Source of the DNA: Butyrivibrio sp. VCB2006
GTDB taxonomy: Bacteria > Bacillota > Clostridia > Lachnospirales > Lachnospiraceae
Direction of reading: 5' to 3'
DNA: 64,000 nt
NCBI RefSeq assembly: GCF_000420945.1
Contig: NZ_ATVX01000001.1
Coordinates: 293,807-357,806, forward strand
The notes beneath the pieces are model-generated. The model was not told where the DNA came from. It ran no database searches and worked only from the letters and a program-made list of their open reading frames with translations. The stretch's first letter is position 1, and the number at the start of each line of letters is the position of its first letter. Both the position numbers and the translations under genes were made by a program. Shown piece by piece: positions 9,930 through 19,127 of this stretch.

Positions 9930-10517
9930 ATGAGATATGTTTTGGCATCCGGGTCACCCAGAAGAAAAGAACTGCTTGCTAAGGTTGTTCCGGAGTATGA
10001 GGTAATACCTGCTCAGGAAGAAGAAAACGCAGAATCTGCAGAGCCTGACAAGATGGTAGAGGAGCTTTCTTTCAAAAAAGCTTCCGAGATTTTTCACAAA
10101 ATTTTTACGAATGATACAGATAGACTAGTTGTAATCGGCGCAGACACCGTTGTATCATATAATCGTAGAGTGCTTGGTAAGCCTGCTGATAGGGATGATG
10201 CGTCGCAGATGATTAGGTCTTTATCAGGAAATACCCACGCAGTATATACCGGTGTGACTGTTTTTTATACTGATAAAGAGGGCAAAGAGAATTCTTTTAC
10301 CTTCCATGAAGAGACACTGGTGGATGTGACTTCGATGACTGAAGATGAAATAGCTAAATATGTTGCCAGCGGAGAACCGGACGACAAGGCAGGAGGCTAC
10401 GGAGTTCAGGGACAGTTTGCGATATTTATTTCCAGCATCAGAGGAGATTATTACAATGTGGTTGGGCTTCCAATTGCGAGACTCTACCATGAGCTGAAAG
10501 CCCATGAACTTCTATAA
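9930..10517 (+). CDS. maf: Maf family nucleoside triphosphate pyrophosphatase
   Basis: House-cleaning pyrophosphatase that hydrolyses dTTP/UTP or modified nucleotides. The family start LASGSPRRKELL, the catalytic GADTVV near residue 70, and the GEPDDKAGGYGVQG signature near 150 are all visible. At 195 aa it is normal length. It begins 4 nt after ppk1, whose end supplies its translation context. A role in septum control was once proposed for the family; the enzymatic role is better supported. Confidence 0.92.
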   Translation: MRYVLASGSPRRKELLAKVVPEYEVIPAQEEENAESAEPDKMVEELSFKKASEIFHKIFTNDTDRLVVIGADTVVSYNRRVLGKPADRDDASQMIRSLSGNTHAVYTGVTVFYTDKEGKENSFTFHEETLVDVTSMTEDEIAKYVASGEPDDKAGGYGVQGQFAIFISSIRGDYYNVVGLPIARLYHELKAHELL

Positions 10518-10541
10518 AAGGATTTTCGGAGGATATTTTTT

Positions 10542-10796
10542 ATGCACGAGTATGACGAGGCAGTTCTAAGATGTTTTTTGGAAAATCAGGGGCAGCTTTT
10601 TCCTGAGGATGTAGCTTCTAACATGGAAGAGGCAGAGGCCTTTTTAGAGGACTGCATGGCTGTTGTTGTGGATGGTGTTGACGAGGTCGAGGAGTATTTC
10701 GAGGAATCCGGAGTTGATACCGAAGGTGGCAACGTGCTTGATGCTGACGAAGTATTTGATATTGGAGATGGCAGATACCTGATAGTTGAGGGATGA
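10542..10796 (+). CDS. Small acidic conserved-type hypothetical protein
   Basis: 84-residue, strongly acidic protein (about 28 Asp/Glu and few basic residues) with no membrane segment. It begins MHEYDEAVLRCFLENQGQLF and contains a run of VDEVEEYFEESGVD. A GGAGG site lies 9 nt before the ATG, and the gene is 24 nt after maf, so it is probably the last gene of the pheA-ppx-ppk-maf run and is followed by a terminator. I recognise no family. The complementary frame is also open but is a composition shadow. Confidence 0.7.
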   Translation: MHEYDEAVLRCFLENQGQLFPEDVASNMEEAEAFLEDCMAVVVDGVDEVEEYFEESGVDTEGGNVLDADEVFDIGDGRYLIVEG

Positions 10797-10821
10797 TGCA
10801 TCTTTGCTTAATAGACTAGGG

Positions 10822-10868
10822 AATCTTTACCCATTTTTGCGTGCAGATATGGGTAAAGATTTTATTAT
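10822..10868 (+). terminator. Terminator after the maf operon
   Basis: Inverted repeat AATCTTTACCCAT / ATGGGTAAAGATT (13 bp, 14-nt loop) followed by TTATT. The downstream HAD gene begins only about 20 nt later, so it could also act as a leader attenuator for that gene. Confidence 0.72.
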
Positions 10869-10886
10869 GTACACGGGGATTTGATA

Positions 10887-11702
10887 TTGAACAAGAAGAT
10901 TTTTTTCTTTGACCTGGATGGAACTCTTTTGAACAAGCAAAAAGAGATTACGCCGGGGACATTGGAGGCACTAAAAAAGTTTACTGATGCAGGAAATCAT
11001 TTTTGCATAAATACAGGGAGAGCAATAGACAGTGCCAAGGCTGTATATGACGGACTGGGACTGGATTTTAAAGGTAGCTACCTGTGTGGATCAAATGGCA
11101 CTGAGATATACAGTGTAGACGAAGACCGATATGTATTTAAAACCGGAATTCCGATGGAAATGGTAAATCCTATACTGGATCTTGCGGACGAGTATCAGGT
11201 TCACTGCCATACCTACAATGAAGATCATATAGTTTCAAGGCATGATGGTGAGTGCATGAATTATTACAGACGGGTTATTAAAACGCCGCTTATTGTTACA
11301 GATAATGTGATGGAACATATTACTCAGCCACCGTCCAAGATGATTGCTATTGAGCTTCATGATCATGACAAGCAGGAGAGATTTAGAAAAGCCCTCTATG
11401 AGATGACAGGGGGAGAGCTTACTCTTTTGTATTCTAATCCATATTATTTGGAGATTTTCCCTGCTACTGCCGGCAAGGGAAGTGCAGTTATAAGACTTGC
11501 GGACATTCTTGGAATACCTGTGGCAAATACCTATGCAGCAGGAGATGAGCAGAACGACATCTCCATGATTGAGGCAGCAGGCTGCGGAATTGCCATGATG
11601 AATGGAACAGATATTGTTAAAAAGAGTGCCGATGTGATCACAGAATATGACAATGATCATGATGGACTGGCGCCTTTTATTTTGAAGGCCATTGAAGATT
11701 AA
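10887..11702 (+). CDS. Cof-type HAD-IIB sugar-phosphatase-like hydrolase
   Basis: HAD superfamily phosphatase of the Cof group, acting on sugar phosphates or similar small metabolites. Motif I is FFDLDGTLLN (nucleophile and acid-base Asp), motif II is INTGR, and motifs III/IV are the C-terminal KGSAVIRLADILGI and AAGDEQNDISMIEAAG. The cap is C2-type by position. There is no ATG; two TTG codons are in frame. The one at 10887 sits 8 nt from GGGG, the one at 10881 only 2 nt from it, so 10887 is preferred. The PHP gene starts 13 nt downstream. Confidence 0.87.
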   Translation: MNKKIFFFDLDGTLLNKQKEITPGTLEALKKFTDAGNHFCINTGRAIDSAKAVYDGLGLDFKGSYLCGSNGTEIYSVDEDRYVFKTGIPMEMVNPILDLADEYQVHCHTYNEDHIVSRHDGECMNYYRRVIKTPLIVTDNVMEHITQPPSKMIAIELHDHDKQERFRKALYEMTGGELTLLYSNPYYLEIFPATAGKGSAVIRLADILGIPVANTYAAGDEQNDISMIEAAGCGIAMMNGTDIVKKSADVITEYDNDHDGLAPFILKAIED

Positions 11703-11715
11703 ACGGAGATTATTT

Positions 11716-12564
11716 ATGAGAGCAATAGATTTACATACACATTCAACCTGTTCAGATGGTACATATACAGTTCAGAAACTTATGGACTATGCATATGGAA
11801 AGGGCCTTGCAGCTATTGCTCTTACAGACCACGATACTGTTAAGGGGTTAAAAGATGCCGACGAATACGTGAAGGCAAACTATCCTGACATGGAATTCGT
11901 GCCCGGAATAGAGTTTTCTACAGTAAATGAGGGTAAGGATGTTCATATTGTAGGACTTTACATGAACTACAATGACAAGGAACTCTTAGATACTATAGAC
12001 TCCTTTATGAACTCTCGAATTGAGAGAAATGTCAAAATGTGCAAAAAGCTTTCTGAGGGTGCGGGAATTGACATCACCTTTGAAGCTTTGCAGGAGGCTA
12101 ACCCTGATACTGTCATAACAAGAGCGCACTTTGCCAAATACATGGTTGAGCATGGTTACTGCTCAAGCAAGCAGGAAGTTTTTGACAGATTTATTGGGGA
12201 TAACTGCCCATATTATGTGCCAAGGGAGAACATCACTCCTGAGATGGCTATTGAGACAATTGTTAAAAATGGCGGAGTACCTATTTTGGCCCATCCGGTT
12301 CTTTATCACATGAGTGACGAGAAACTGGAGACTTTAGTGGTGCGCCTTATAGATGCAGGCCTTGCTGGACTGGAAGCTATTTATTCTACCTATGAAGCTT
12401 ATGAAGAGAGACAGATGAAGGAACTTGCAGAAAAGCATGGCCTTCTTATTAGTGGTGGATCAGATTTCCACGGTGACAACAAACCCGCTATAGATCTGGG
12501 CGTTGGCTATGGTAAATTATTTGTTCCTGAGAATCTGTTAGAGCCTATTAAAAATTATGGTTGA
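11716..12564 (+). CDS. PHP domain phosphoesterase, TrpH/YciV-like
   Basis: Metal-dependent phosphoesterase related to E. coli YciV/TrpH (RNase AM), which trims short RNA 5' ends. The PHP signature begins MRAIDLHTHSTCSDGTY (His6 and His8 as metal ligands), followed by ALTDHDTV, PGIEFST, ILAHPVLY and GGSDFHGDN, the standard PHP series. The ATG at 11716 follows CGGAG at 8 nt; the longer reading frame from 11692 overlaps the previous gene and lacks a ribosome site. Co-transcribed with the HAD phosphatase. Confidence 0.87.
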   Translation: MRAIDLHTHSTCSDGTYTVQKLMDYAYGKGLAAIALTDHDTVKGLKDADEYVKANYPDMEFVPGIEFSTVNEGKDVHIVGLYMNYNDKELLDTIDSFMNSRIERNVKMCKKLSEGAGIDITFEALQEANPDTVITRAHFAKYMVEHGYCSSKQEVFDRFIGDNCPYYVPRENITPEMAIETIVKNGGVPILAHPVLYHMSDEKLETLVVRLIDAGLAGLEAIYSTYEAYEERQMKELAEKHGLLISGGSDFHGDNKPAIDLGVGYGKLFVPENLLEPIKNYG

Positions 12565-12749
12565 TTTTTGAAAAAAAGTATTGTATATTACCTCTTGAAA
12601 AAATCACAAATTGTTTTTTTACGAAATACAATTCTTTAAACAAATGCACTTTTTGTTGCGGTCGTTTATTTTTTCCACAGTTAATTATTTGTTTACGATT
12701 TAATTATATGTTGTAGCAGTGCCGTGTATGGTACAGAAATGGAGCTATT

Positions 12750-14228
12750 TTGAGAGAAAGATACGAAACACTTAAATTAAATGACCTTAGAGAAATTGCC
12801 AAGTCCAGAGGTATTAAGGGAGCAACATCTCTTAAAAAGTCTGAGATCATTGACATTATGTGCGAGATGGATGAAAAAGAAAACGCACAGAAGCAGGCTC
12901 AAAAGGCCAAGGAAGCTGACAAAGAAGAAAGCCTTAAGCCAGCTCCTAAGAAAAAGAATATTGTTGTAACAACAGGAAAGCCTTCTCCTAAATCAGAAGA
13001 TAATGGCTCTGAGGCTAGAAAGCCTGAGAGAAATGACAAGGCTGAGAGAGTAGAAAAGCCGGAAAGACCTGCAGAGGCAGCAAAAGAAGAGGATGATCTT
13101 GCCGATGGTGATGATGCTAACGGAATCCTTGAGGTTATGCAGGATGGCTATGGTTTCATTAGATGTGAGAATTATCTCCCAGGTGAGAATGATGTATATG
13201 TAGCACCTTCACTTATCAGAAAGTTTAACCTTAAGACCGGAGATATCCTTAAGGGAAGATGCAGAGCCAAAAAGGAAACAGATAAGTTTGCAGCTCTTTC
13301 AAGACTTGACTCAGTTAATGGATACAGACCTGAAGTAGCTATGGGCAGATGGAATTTTGAGAACATGACACCTATTTTCCCAAATTCCAGAATCAGACTA
13401 GAGCAGCCCGGAAGCTCTGTTGCTATGAGAATCATGGATCTTATCAGCCCTATCGGTAAGGGACAGAGAGGTATGATCGTTTCTCCTCCTAAGGCAGGTA
13501 AGACAACACTTCTTAAGGATGTAGCTAAGTCTATCCTCAAGAATGACAGCAATATTCACCTTATCATTCTCCTTATCGATGAGAGACCTGAGGAAGTAAC
13601 AGATATTAAGGAATCAATCGAAGGACCAAATGCAGAGGTTATCTATTCAACCTTTGATGAGCTCCCTGAGCATCACAAGAGAGTAGCAGAAATGGTTATG
13701 GAGCGTGCGAAGAGACTTGTTGAGCACGGCAAGGATGTTGCAATCCTTCTTGACTCAATCACAAGACTTACACGTGCATATAATATAGTAGTTCCTCCAT
13801 CAGGAAGAACACTTTCCGGTGGTCTTGATCCTGCAGCTCTCCACATGCCCAAGAAGTTCTTTGGCGCAGCCCGTAACATGAGAGAGGGCGGATCCCTGAC
13901 AATCCTTGCTACAGCTCTTATCGAGACAGGTTCCAAGATGGACGATGTTATCTACGAGGAATTTAAGGGTACAGGTAACATGGAAATGGTTCTTGACAGA
14001 AAGCTCCAGGAAAAGAGAATCTTCCCTGCTATCAATATTCCTAAGTCTTCAACCAGAAGAGAGGATCTTCTTCTTTCTGCAGAAGAGCTTGCAGCAATCA
14101 ATAGCCTGAGAAAAGGCTTTAACGGCATGAAGGCTGATGATGCGGTAGATCAGTGCATCAACCTCTTCTCCAAGACTAGAAATAATACAGAATTTGTACG
14201 TATGGTTGAGAAGCAGGTTCGTTTCTAA
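12750..14228 (+). CDS. rho: Transcription termination factor Rho
   Basis: Hexameric ATP-dependent RNA helicase that ends transcription. A Rho-N domain (LNDLREIAKSRGIKGATSLK) occupies residues 5-45. A highly charged, low-complexity insertion of Lys/Glu/Pro/Ala follows at about 47-125. The cold-shock RNA-binding domain starts at EVMQDGYGFIRCENYL (about 128). The RecA-like motor has Walker A SPPKAGKTT (K251) and Walker B DVAILLDSITRLTRAYN. The start is TTG with GGAG 5 nt upstream. The N-terminal insertion is common in clostridial and actinobacterial Rho. A strong terminator follows. Confidence 0.96.
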   Translation: MRERYETLKLNDLREIAKSRGIKGATSLKKSEIIDIMCEMDEKENAQKQAQKAKEADKEESLKPAPKKKNIVVTTGKPSPKSEDNGSEARKPERNDKAERVEKPERPAEAAKEEDDLADGDDANGILEVMQDGYGFIRCENYLPGENDVYVAPSLIRKFNLKTGDILKGRCRAKKETDKFAALSRLDSVNGYRPEVAMGRWNFENMTPIFPNSRIRLEQPGSSVAMRIMDLISPIGKGQRGMIVSPPKAGKTTLLKDVAKSILKNDSNIHLIILLIDERPEEVTDIKESIEGPNAEVIYSTFDELPEHHKRVAEMVMERAKRLVEHGKDVAILLDSITRLTRAYNIVVPPSGRTLSGGLDPAALHMPKKFFGAARNMREGGSLTILATALIETGSKMDDVIYEEFKGTGNMEMVLDRKLQEKRIFPAINIPKSSTRREDLLLSAEELAAINSLRKGFNGMKADDAVDQCINLFSKTRNNTEFVRMVEKQVRF

Positions 14229-14243
14229 GCTGTCCGAAATATG

Positions 14244-14307
14244 AACCACCTTATATGGCAATCTATACTTGTTGAAACAAGTTGATGCCTATAAGGTGGT
14301 TTTTTTC
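14244..14307 (+). terminator. Terminator downstream of rho
   Basis: Stem AACCACCTTATA(T)GGCA at 14244-14260 pairs with TGCC(T)ATAAGGTGGTT at 14286-14301, followed by a run of T. The LysM gene ribosome site begins right after the T run. Confidence 0.88.
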
Positions 14308-14318
14308 GGAGGTGTGTT

Positions 14319-14735
14319 ATGACAAGAGCATTGATGGAAGCAGCAAGTCTTTATAACGATCCTAGATTCTTATCAAAAAGTGAAATCAGAATTCGTGAGA
14401 ATAAAAAGAGACGTCAGAGAATTGTAAGAAGACAGAAAATGGCAATTATTCTTAGTATTGCACTTGTTGTTTTCTTGATGCTATTTCTTAGAAATACACT
14501 TATGACTTCGGCACAGAACGACAACTTTGTTCCTAAATGCAAATACTATAAAGTTGTAACTGTACATGCTGGAGATAATATCAGTGAGATAGCAGGAGAT
14601 TATTACGATGCTGAACACTACGATGATTTTGAAAGATATGTATCAGAAATCTGTAGCATCAATCAGCTCTCTGATTCAAACCTTATTAAAGCCGGAGAAA
14701 ACCTTGTTGTTCCATACTATGCTGAATACAGATAA
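14319..14735 (+). CDS. Single-pass membrane protein with C-terminal LysM domain
   Basis: Probable peptidoglycan-binding membrane protein. Residues 1-42 are basic and cytoplasmic (KKRRQRIVRRQKM). One membrane segment follows (about 43-60, AIILSIALVVFLMLFL), then an outside LysM-like domain from about 78 (YKVVTVHAGDNISEIAGDYY ... LIKAGENLVVPYY). The layout matches small LysM proteins of the LexA-associated YneA type in Firmicutes, but no lexA gene is adjacent, so a cell-division checkpoint role is only a possibility. GGAGG lies 7 nt before the ATG. Confidence 0.8.
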   Translation: MTRALMEAASLYNDPRFLSKSEIRIRENKKRRQRIVRRQKMAIILSIALVVFLMLFLRNTLMTSAQNDNFVPKCKYYKVVTVHAGDNISEIAGDYYDAEHYDDFERYVSEICSINQLSDSNLIKAGENLVVPYYAEYR

Positions 14736-14750
14736 ATAGCAAAAAAGACA

Positions 14751-14838
14751 GATACCTGAAAAATGGATGTGCATAACCTTCTTAGATTTGCATAGCTGCA
14801 ATCCTAGGAGAATAGTGCACATCCATTTTTTAGGTATC
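14751..14838. terminator. Long bidirectional terminator between convergent genes
   Basis: A 23-bp inverted repeat with one G-T type mismatch: 14751-14773 (starting GATACCTGAAAAATGG) against 14816-14838 (ending TTTTTTAGGTATC). The arms carry A5/T6 runs, so the hairpin can stop transcription from both the LysM gene and the minus-strand gene at 14846. The loop holds CATAGCTGCAATCCTAGG-like sequence. Confidence 0.8.
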
Positions 14839-14845
14839 GTTAGGA

Positions 14846-16405
14846 TTAATCTACCAACCAGCCAAGGCGTTCAAGCTCAAGGCTCTGAAGGCTGCCGTCG
14901 TCTTCAAAGTAGACACGGTAAATGTTATTATTGCTTTCGACCTTTGCAGACTGGTCAAGAGGGACTCTGTATCTGTGATAATCTTTTTTGTATTCGAAGT
15001 TTGAAAGGCCGTTTTTTTCAAGAAATGCTGCGTACTCTTTATCTGTGATAGAGGTATCAACACCACCCGGGAACTTAAGGTCAACCTGAGTTGATGAATA
15101 AACAGATATGTTTGTAACCATTGTGTTTTCAAGGTATACAGCTTTATCTATAAAGTTAAAGGCTTCAACGAAGATATACTTGTCTTCCTTGTAAAGGGTA
15201 AGAGAGTAGCCTTCTCCGGCACCTACAGCCAGATCGTCGTCACCATAGCTCCATCCATCTTCTATAAGGATAGAAAGAGGAACCGGAAGATTATATACTT
15301 TTCCTTCGAGCTGGAAGTTACCTGAAAGAGGATCGTCACCAAGGGAAGCTGGCGCTTCATAGTATGTAAGGTATTCTGGTATACCTTCCTGAACATCAGA
15401 CTGTACAAAGTCTCCAGGCTCAACTTCAGCTCTTATTGAAATGATGCTGAGCTTATCTGAGTCTTCATCAAAGTGTAAAGACACTTGGCATTTGTAGTTA
15501 CTGTTGTCGTGGTCTAAATAATAGGTAAGTGCCTGGGAAGTTCCAAAGTCACTAGCGTAGTCAGGTTCACCAAGGACTTTTTTAACATCATCTATATCGC
15601 TCTCACAAAGGACTAAATCTCCGTTTTGTATAGAGATTTCGTTGCCTTTTCTGGTTACATATGATTCGTAGAATTCTACCTTTGTAATATAGCAATCCTT
15701 AGCAGGCTGTGCATTCAATGAAAAGTTAGTAATGGTAAAGCTTATGGTATTGGTTGAAATATCACCTGGAACATGAAGATCCACATATGTAGATTCTCCG
15801 GTGTACAAAATTTCTTCCATTTTGTTATCGTCATTGAAAACCCAGTCGTCATCAAGGAAATCCTGAACTTTTTGTGGGAGTTCATAGCTGTAGCCGTTTA
15901 TTGTAAAAGAGGTAAAACCGTCATAATCAATATCTGAGCTGGCCTGTGAACCAGGAATAGCATGGGTTACTTCATCGGGTTCAGGTTCAGCAAAATCGAT
16001 ATCAGGGTCTCCGGTCATGATCCTTCCGGGATCTGAATTGTTTACATCAGGGTCGTTTCCAACATGATTATTTGAACGAGATCCATTTGTTACCAGATTT
16101 CCTGCAACTCCAACCAGAATAAGGATGAGTGTAAGCATTCCAACTGCAACAATAGCAAGGCGGGATCCCTGATTATTCCATAATCTCTGGAAAACATTAC
16201 CGGAAGTTGCCCCTGCTGCGGCGCTGATACTTGCTGATGCAGGCATGACAGGAGCCTGAGCAGGAATCTGCTGCGTGGTTTGCTGGCTTGGTGCAACTAC
16301 AGGCTTTCCTGTAACCGGGTCATATTTGTATCCGGCATTAAGCAGTTCTTGTAACCTTTCAGGTGTGGGTTCCCCTGTAACAGGATCATATTTGGGTTCA
16401 TTCAT
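14846..16405 (-). CDS. Membrane-anchored protein with duplicated extracytoplasmic module
   Basis: 519-residue protein of unknown function. The N-terminus has two copies of a short motif, KYDPVTGEP and KYDPVTGKP, then a Gln/Ala/Pro-rich linker, one membrane helix (about 83-103, AIVAVGMLTLILILVGVAGNL) and an acidic Asn/Asp-rich stalk. The outside part holds two related modules: about 163-330 opening FTINGYSYELPQKVQDFL, and about 360-519 opening FQLEGKVYNLPVPLSILI, each followed by a Trp, an acidic loop and similar strands. The start at 16405 is supported by AGGAGGAGA 7 nt upstream; the longer frame to 16480 has none. No enzyme motif is visible; a surface sensor or binding role is a guess. Confidence 0.75.
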   Translation of the reverse strand: MNEPKYDPVTGEPTPERLQELLNAGYKYDPVTGKPVVAPSQQTTQQIPAQAPVMPASASISAAAGATSGNVFQRLWNNQGSRLAIVAVGMLTLILILVGVAGNLVTNGSRSNNHVGNDPDVNNSDPGRIMTGDPDIDFAEPEPDEVTHAIPGSQASSDIDYDGFTSFTINGYSYELPQKVQDFLDDDWVFNDDNKMEEILYTGESTYVDLHVPGDISTNTISFTITNFSLNAQPAKDCYITKVEFYESYVTRKGNEISIQNGDLVLCESDIDDVKKVLGEPDYASDFGTSQALTYYLDHDNSNYKCQVSLHFDEDSDKLSIISIRAEVEPGDFVQSDVQEGIPEYLTYYEAPASLGDDPLSGNFQLEGKVYNLPVPLSILIEDGWSYGDDDLAVGAGEGYSLTLYKEDKYIFVEAFNFIDKAVYLENTMVTNISVYSSTQVDLKFPGGVDTSITDKEYAAFLEKNGLSNFEYKKDYHRYRVPLDQSAKVESNNNIYRVYFEDDGSLQSLELERLGWLVD

Positions 16406-16592
16406 AACAATATCTCCTCCTAATACATTCGTGAAATTTGAAACTGAATTTCTTAACACGAAACTTAAATAGTGTAGCAAATTCGCTTGGATTATACAAA
16501 TTCAAGCTACTTATTTTATATACATTTGCAAGGAAAGGATGGTTGCGCTATTATGTTGTAATCTGTTTTTTGATTTAGAAGGAGTTTTTATA

Positions 16593-17336
16593 ATGATAAG
16601 AGTAATTCTGTGGGACCTGGACAATACGCTGCTTGATTTTGACGTTGCAGAAAAAGAGGCCCTTACAACTGATTTTAAGGAATTTGGACTTCCGGAGTTT
16701 ACGGAAGATATGCTTTCTGAATATATGGTGATCAACAGACGTCGCTGGCAGGCCCTCGAAAGAGGCGAGATGGAGAAACAGGAAGTTCTTGAGGGAAGAT
16801 TTAGAGAGTTCTTTGGACTTAAAGGGTTTGATACCTCTATTGCGGCAGCTTTTAATGACAGATATCAGGAGCTTTTGGGAGAGACAATCTGCTACAGGGA
16901 TAATTCCTATGAATTGGTAAAAGAGCTTAAGGGTAAATATCTTCAGTGTATGGCATCAAACGGAACAAAAAAAGCGCAGACAGGTAAGCTTCTTAATTCC
17001 GGTTTTGATAAACTCTTTGATCTTAGCTTTATTTCTGAGGAGATAGGAGTGGAAAAACCGGCCATAGGCTTTTTTGACGTAGCTCTTGAGGAAGTAAATA
17101 AATGGCTTCTTGAAAATGAGACTAAAATCAGAGAAGAGTATCTTGGAAAGGTTAAGCCTTCAGAAATACTCATGGTGGGGGATTCTCTGACCAGTGATAT
17201 GAGAGGGGCCAACAACGCAGGGCTCATTGCCTGCTGGTATAATCCCAAGAATATTACCAATGACCTCGGTGTTTCTATTGACCATGAGATAAAAAATCTT
17301 AATGAAATTTATGACATCCTAAATTCTTGCAAATAA
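16593..17336 (+). CDS. YjjG-like HAD hydrolase (nucleotidase-type)
   Basis: HAD-IA family phosphatase resembling YjjG/YfnB nucleotidases, which dephosphorylate pyrimidine nucleotides or analogues. Motif I is ILWDLDNTLLDFD, motif II is MASNGT, motif III Lys lies in VEKPAIGFFDVAL, and motif IV is EILMVGDSLTSDMRGANNAG. The cap between motifs I and II is helical as in this class. The start at 16593 has AAGGAG 9 nt upstream; the longer frame to 16539 has no site. It stands alone, ending in a strong terminator. Confidence 0.85.
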   Translation: MIRVILWDLDNTLLDFDVAEKEALTTDFKEFGLPEFTEDMLSEYMVINRRRWQALERGEMEKQEVLEGRFREFFGLKGFDTSIAAAFNDRYQELLGETICYRDNSYELVKELKGKYLQCMASNGTKKAQTGKLLNSGFDKLFDLSFISEEIGVEKPAIGFFDVALEEVNKWLLENETKIREEYLGKVKPSEILMVGDSLTSDMRGANNAGLIACWYNPKNITNDLGVSIDHEIKNLNEIYDILNSCK

Positions 17337-17396
17337 TATATGAATATCTTATCTAAACTAATCATGTTTGTCTTATTCGTTGTGAAACTAGGCAGA

Positions 17397-17425
17397 TTGA
17401 CAATGGTGAAAGATAAAGATTTAAT
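17397..17425 (+). promoter_or_regulatory. Putative sigma-A promoter between HAD gene and sugar ABC operon
   Basis: TTGACA (17397-17402), 17-nt spacer, TTTAAT (17420-17425). It lies upstream of the terminator at 17468, so transcripts from it would meet that hairpin. A second AT-rich stretch (17555-17600) nearer the lipoprotein gene may hold the main promoter. Confidence 0.4.
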
Positions 17426-17467
17426 TTTAATGTTCAATATTTTTACATAATATGTCAAAAATTTACA

Positions 17468-17517
17468 TACCATTATGCAAAAAAACCATAAATCTTTTGT
17501 ATAATGGTATTTTTTTT
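17468..17517 (+). terminator. Terminator / possible attenuator before the sugar ABC operon
   Basis: 15-bp stem TACCATTATGCAAAA / TTTTGTATAATGGTA with one G-T pair, followed by eight T. It ends the HAD gene transcript and would also stop any read-through into the transporter operon. Confidence 0.85.
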
Positions 17518-17658
17518 GTGAAAAAGTAAAAAATGTGCTTAATAAAGTAAAAGATTTACATTCAATATAGTTTACAAATATTTTATATTTTAGATAGAGA
17601 TAAGCGGCTTGTGGGGCCGCAAAAAAATCATTTCTTATTCAGAAAAGGGAGGTTTGAA

Positions 17659-19020
17659 ATGAAGAGACGTATTGCTTCAATCGTTATGGCTGGCATCATG
17701 ACACTTTCACTCTTTGGATGTGGAAGCGCTTCACCGGCTCCAACAACTGACACAGGTTCTGCTAACACAGAAACCAAGACAGAGACAACTACAGAGACTA
17801 CTCAGAAGGAAGAGACAACAGAGACAGCATCAGCAGGTTCAGACGAGCAGATCACACTTAACATGTGGTGTATTGCTACCGAGAGTGACTCAAACCGTCA
17901 CGCTTATGAAGCAGCTATCGCTGAGATGGCAGAGAAGTATCCTAACATTACTCTTAACTGGGAAGCATTTGAGAACCAGTCTTACAAGACCAAGATCAAG
18001 GCAGCTGTTTCAGCTAACGAAATGCCTGATATCTTCTTCACTTGGTCATGTGCGTTCCTTGGCGACTTCGTAGACGCTGGTAAGGTTTACTGTCTGGATG
18101 ATATTTATCCTGAATTTGCAAGTGAACTTCCAGAGAACATGCTTGGTAACACAACATATGATGGAAAGCACTACGGCGTTCCTACAACTATGAACATCGT
18201 TGGTCTTTTCGCTAACATGGATCTCCTTGGTGAAGTAGGATATACAGAAGTTCCTGGAACATATGAAGAGTTCATCGAGTGCTGTGATGCTCTCAAGGCT
18301 AAGGGAATCATTCCTTTCGGATGTGCAGGAAAAGAGACATGGTGCGTAACTGAGTACCTTGAGTCAGTAATTGAGAAGAGCGTTGGTGCTGATGCTCTCA
18401 ACGATATCTTCCTTGGAAGAGCTACATGGGATAATGCAGATGTTGGTGCAGCTGTTGATACATTCCAGGCACTTGTTAACAACGGTTACTTTGATCCTTC
18501 AGGAATCGGCCTTACAAACGACGAAGTTAAGAACAACTTCATGGCTGGCAAGTATGCATTCTATATGAATGGTACATGGAACTGCGCAGACTTTGCAGCT
18601 AACGAAGAGTTCCTTGCAAAGGTTAAGGTTGCTGAGTTCCCTGTAATCAATGCAGACAAGGCTAAGCTTGGTCAGCTTATCGGCGGACCTTCAGATACAC
18701 TTGCAGTAGCAGCATCTTCACCAAACGCAGAAGTAGCAGCTAAGTACGCTATGGAGCTTGGTAAGCTCATCTGCCACTATGGATATCTTGATGGCTGCGG
18801 ACTTCCAGCTTGGACACCATACGGCGACACAAGTGCAGTTAACCCTCTTACACAGACAGTTGCTGAGATTTGTGCAAACGCAGATTCATTTGTACTCTTC
18901 GGTGACACAGCTATGACAGCTGATGATGCTAACACATATCTTTCATATGTAGATCAGGTTTACGGATGTCTTCTTGACGGACCACAGTTTATTGAGGGCC
19001 TTGCAAAAGATATAAGGTAA
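17659..19020 (+). CDS. Sugar ABC transporter substrate-binding lipoprotein
   Basis: Extracytoplasmic solute receptor of a CUT1-type sugar importer. The signal peptide MKRRIASIVMAGIMTLSLFG ends in a lipobox with Cys21, followed by a Thr/Glu-rich linker to about residue 60. The bacterial extracellular solute-binding fold runs to residue 453. The start at 17659 is set by AAGGGAGG 7 nt upstream; an upstream GTG frame is not used. It heads an operon with two permeases and a sensor kinase/regulator pair. Codon usage is highly biased, consistent with strong expression. The sugar is not identifiable. Confidence 0.92.
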   Translation: MKRRIASIVMAGIMTLSLFGCGSASPAPTTDTGSANTETKTETTTETTQKEETTETASAGSDEQITLNMWCIATESDSNRHAYEAAIAEMAEKYPNITLNWEAFENQSYKTKIKAAVSANEMPDIFFTWSCAFLGDFVDAGKVYCLDDIYPEFASELPENMLGNTTYDGKHYGVPTTMNIVGLFANMDLLGEVGYTEVPGTYEEFIECCDALKAKGIIPFGCAGKETWCVTEYLESVIEKSVGADALNDIFLGRATWDNADVGAAVDTFQALVNNGYFDPSGIGLTNDEVKNNFMAGKYAFYMNGTWNCADFAANEEFLAKVKVAEFPVINADKAKLGQLIGGPSDTLAVAASSPNAEVAAKYAMELGKLICHYGYLDGCGLPAWTPYGDTSAVNPLTQTVAEICANADSFVLFGDTAMTADDANTYLSYVDQVYGCLLDGPQFIEGLAKDIR

Positions 19021-19054
19021 TCGCTCCTAATTAAATCTAAATAGTTCCATCTTG

Positions 19055-19101
19055 GGTCCTTCCTTGCATCCCCAGTCGGGAAGTGAGGAAGGATCTTTTT
19101 T
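19055..19101 (+). terminator. Attenuating hairpin after the lipoprotein gene
   Basis: Stem GGTCCTTCC / GGAAGGATC (one G-T pair) with TTTTTT after it, placed between the binding protein and permease genes. Such partial terminators usually leave the binding protein in excess over the permeases. Confidence 0.75.
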
Positions 19102-19127
19102 ACAAAAATGGTTATGAGAGGCCAGGT

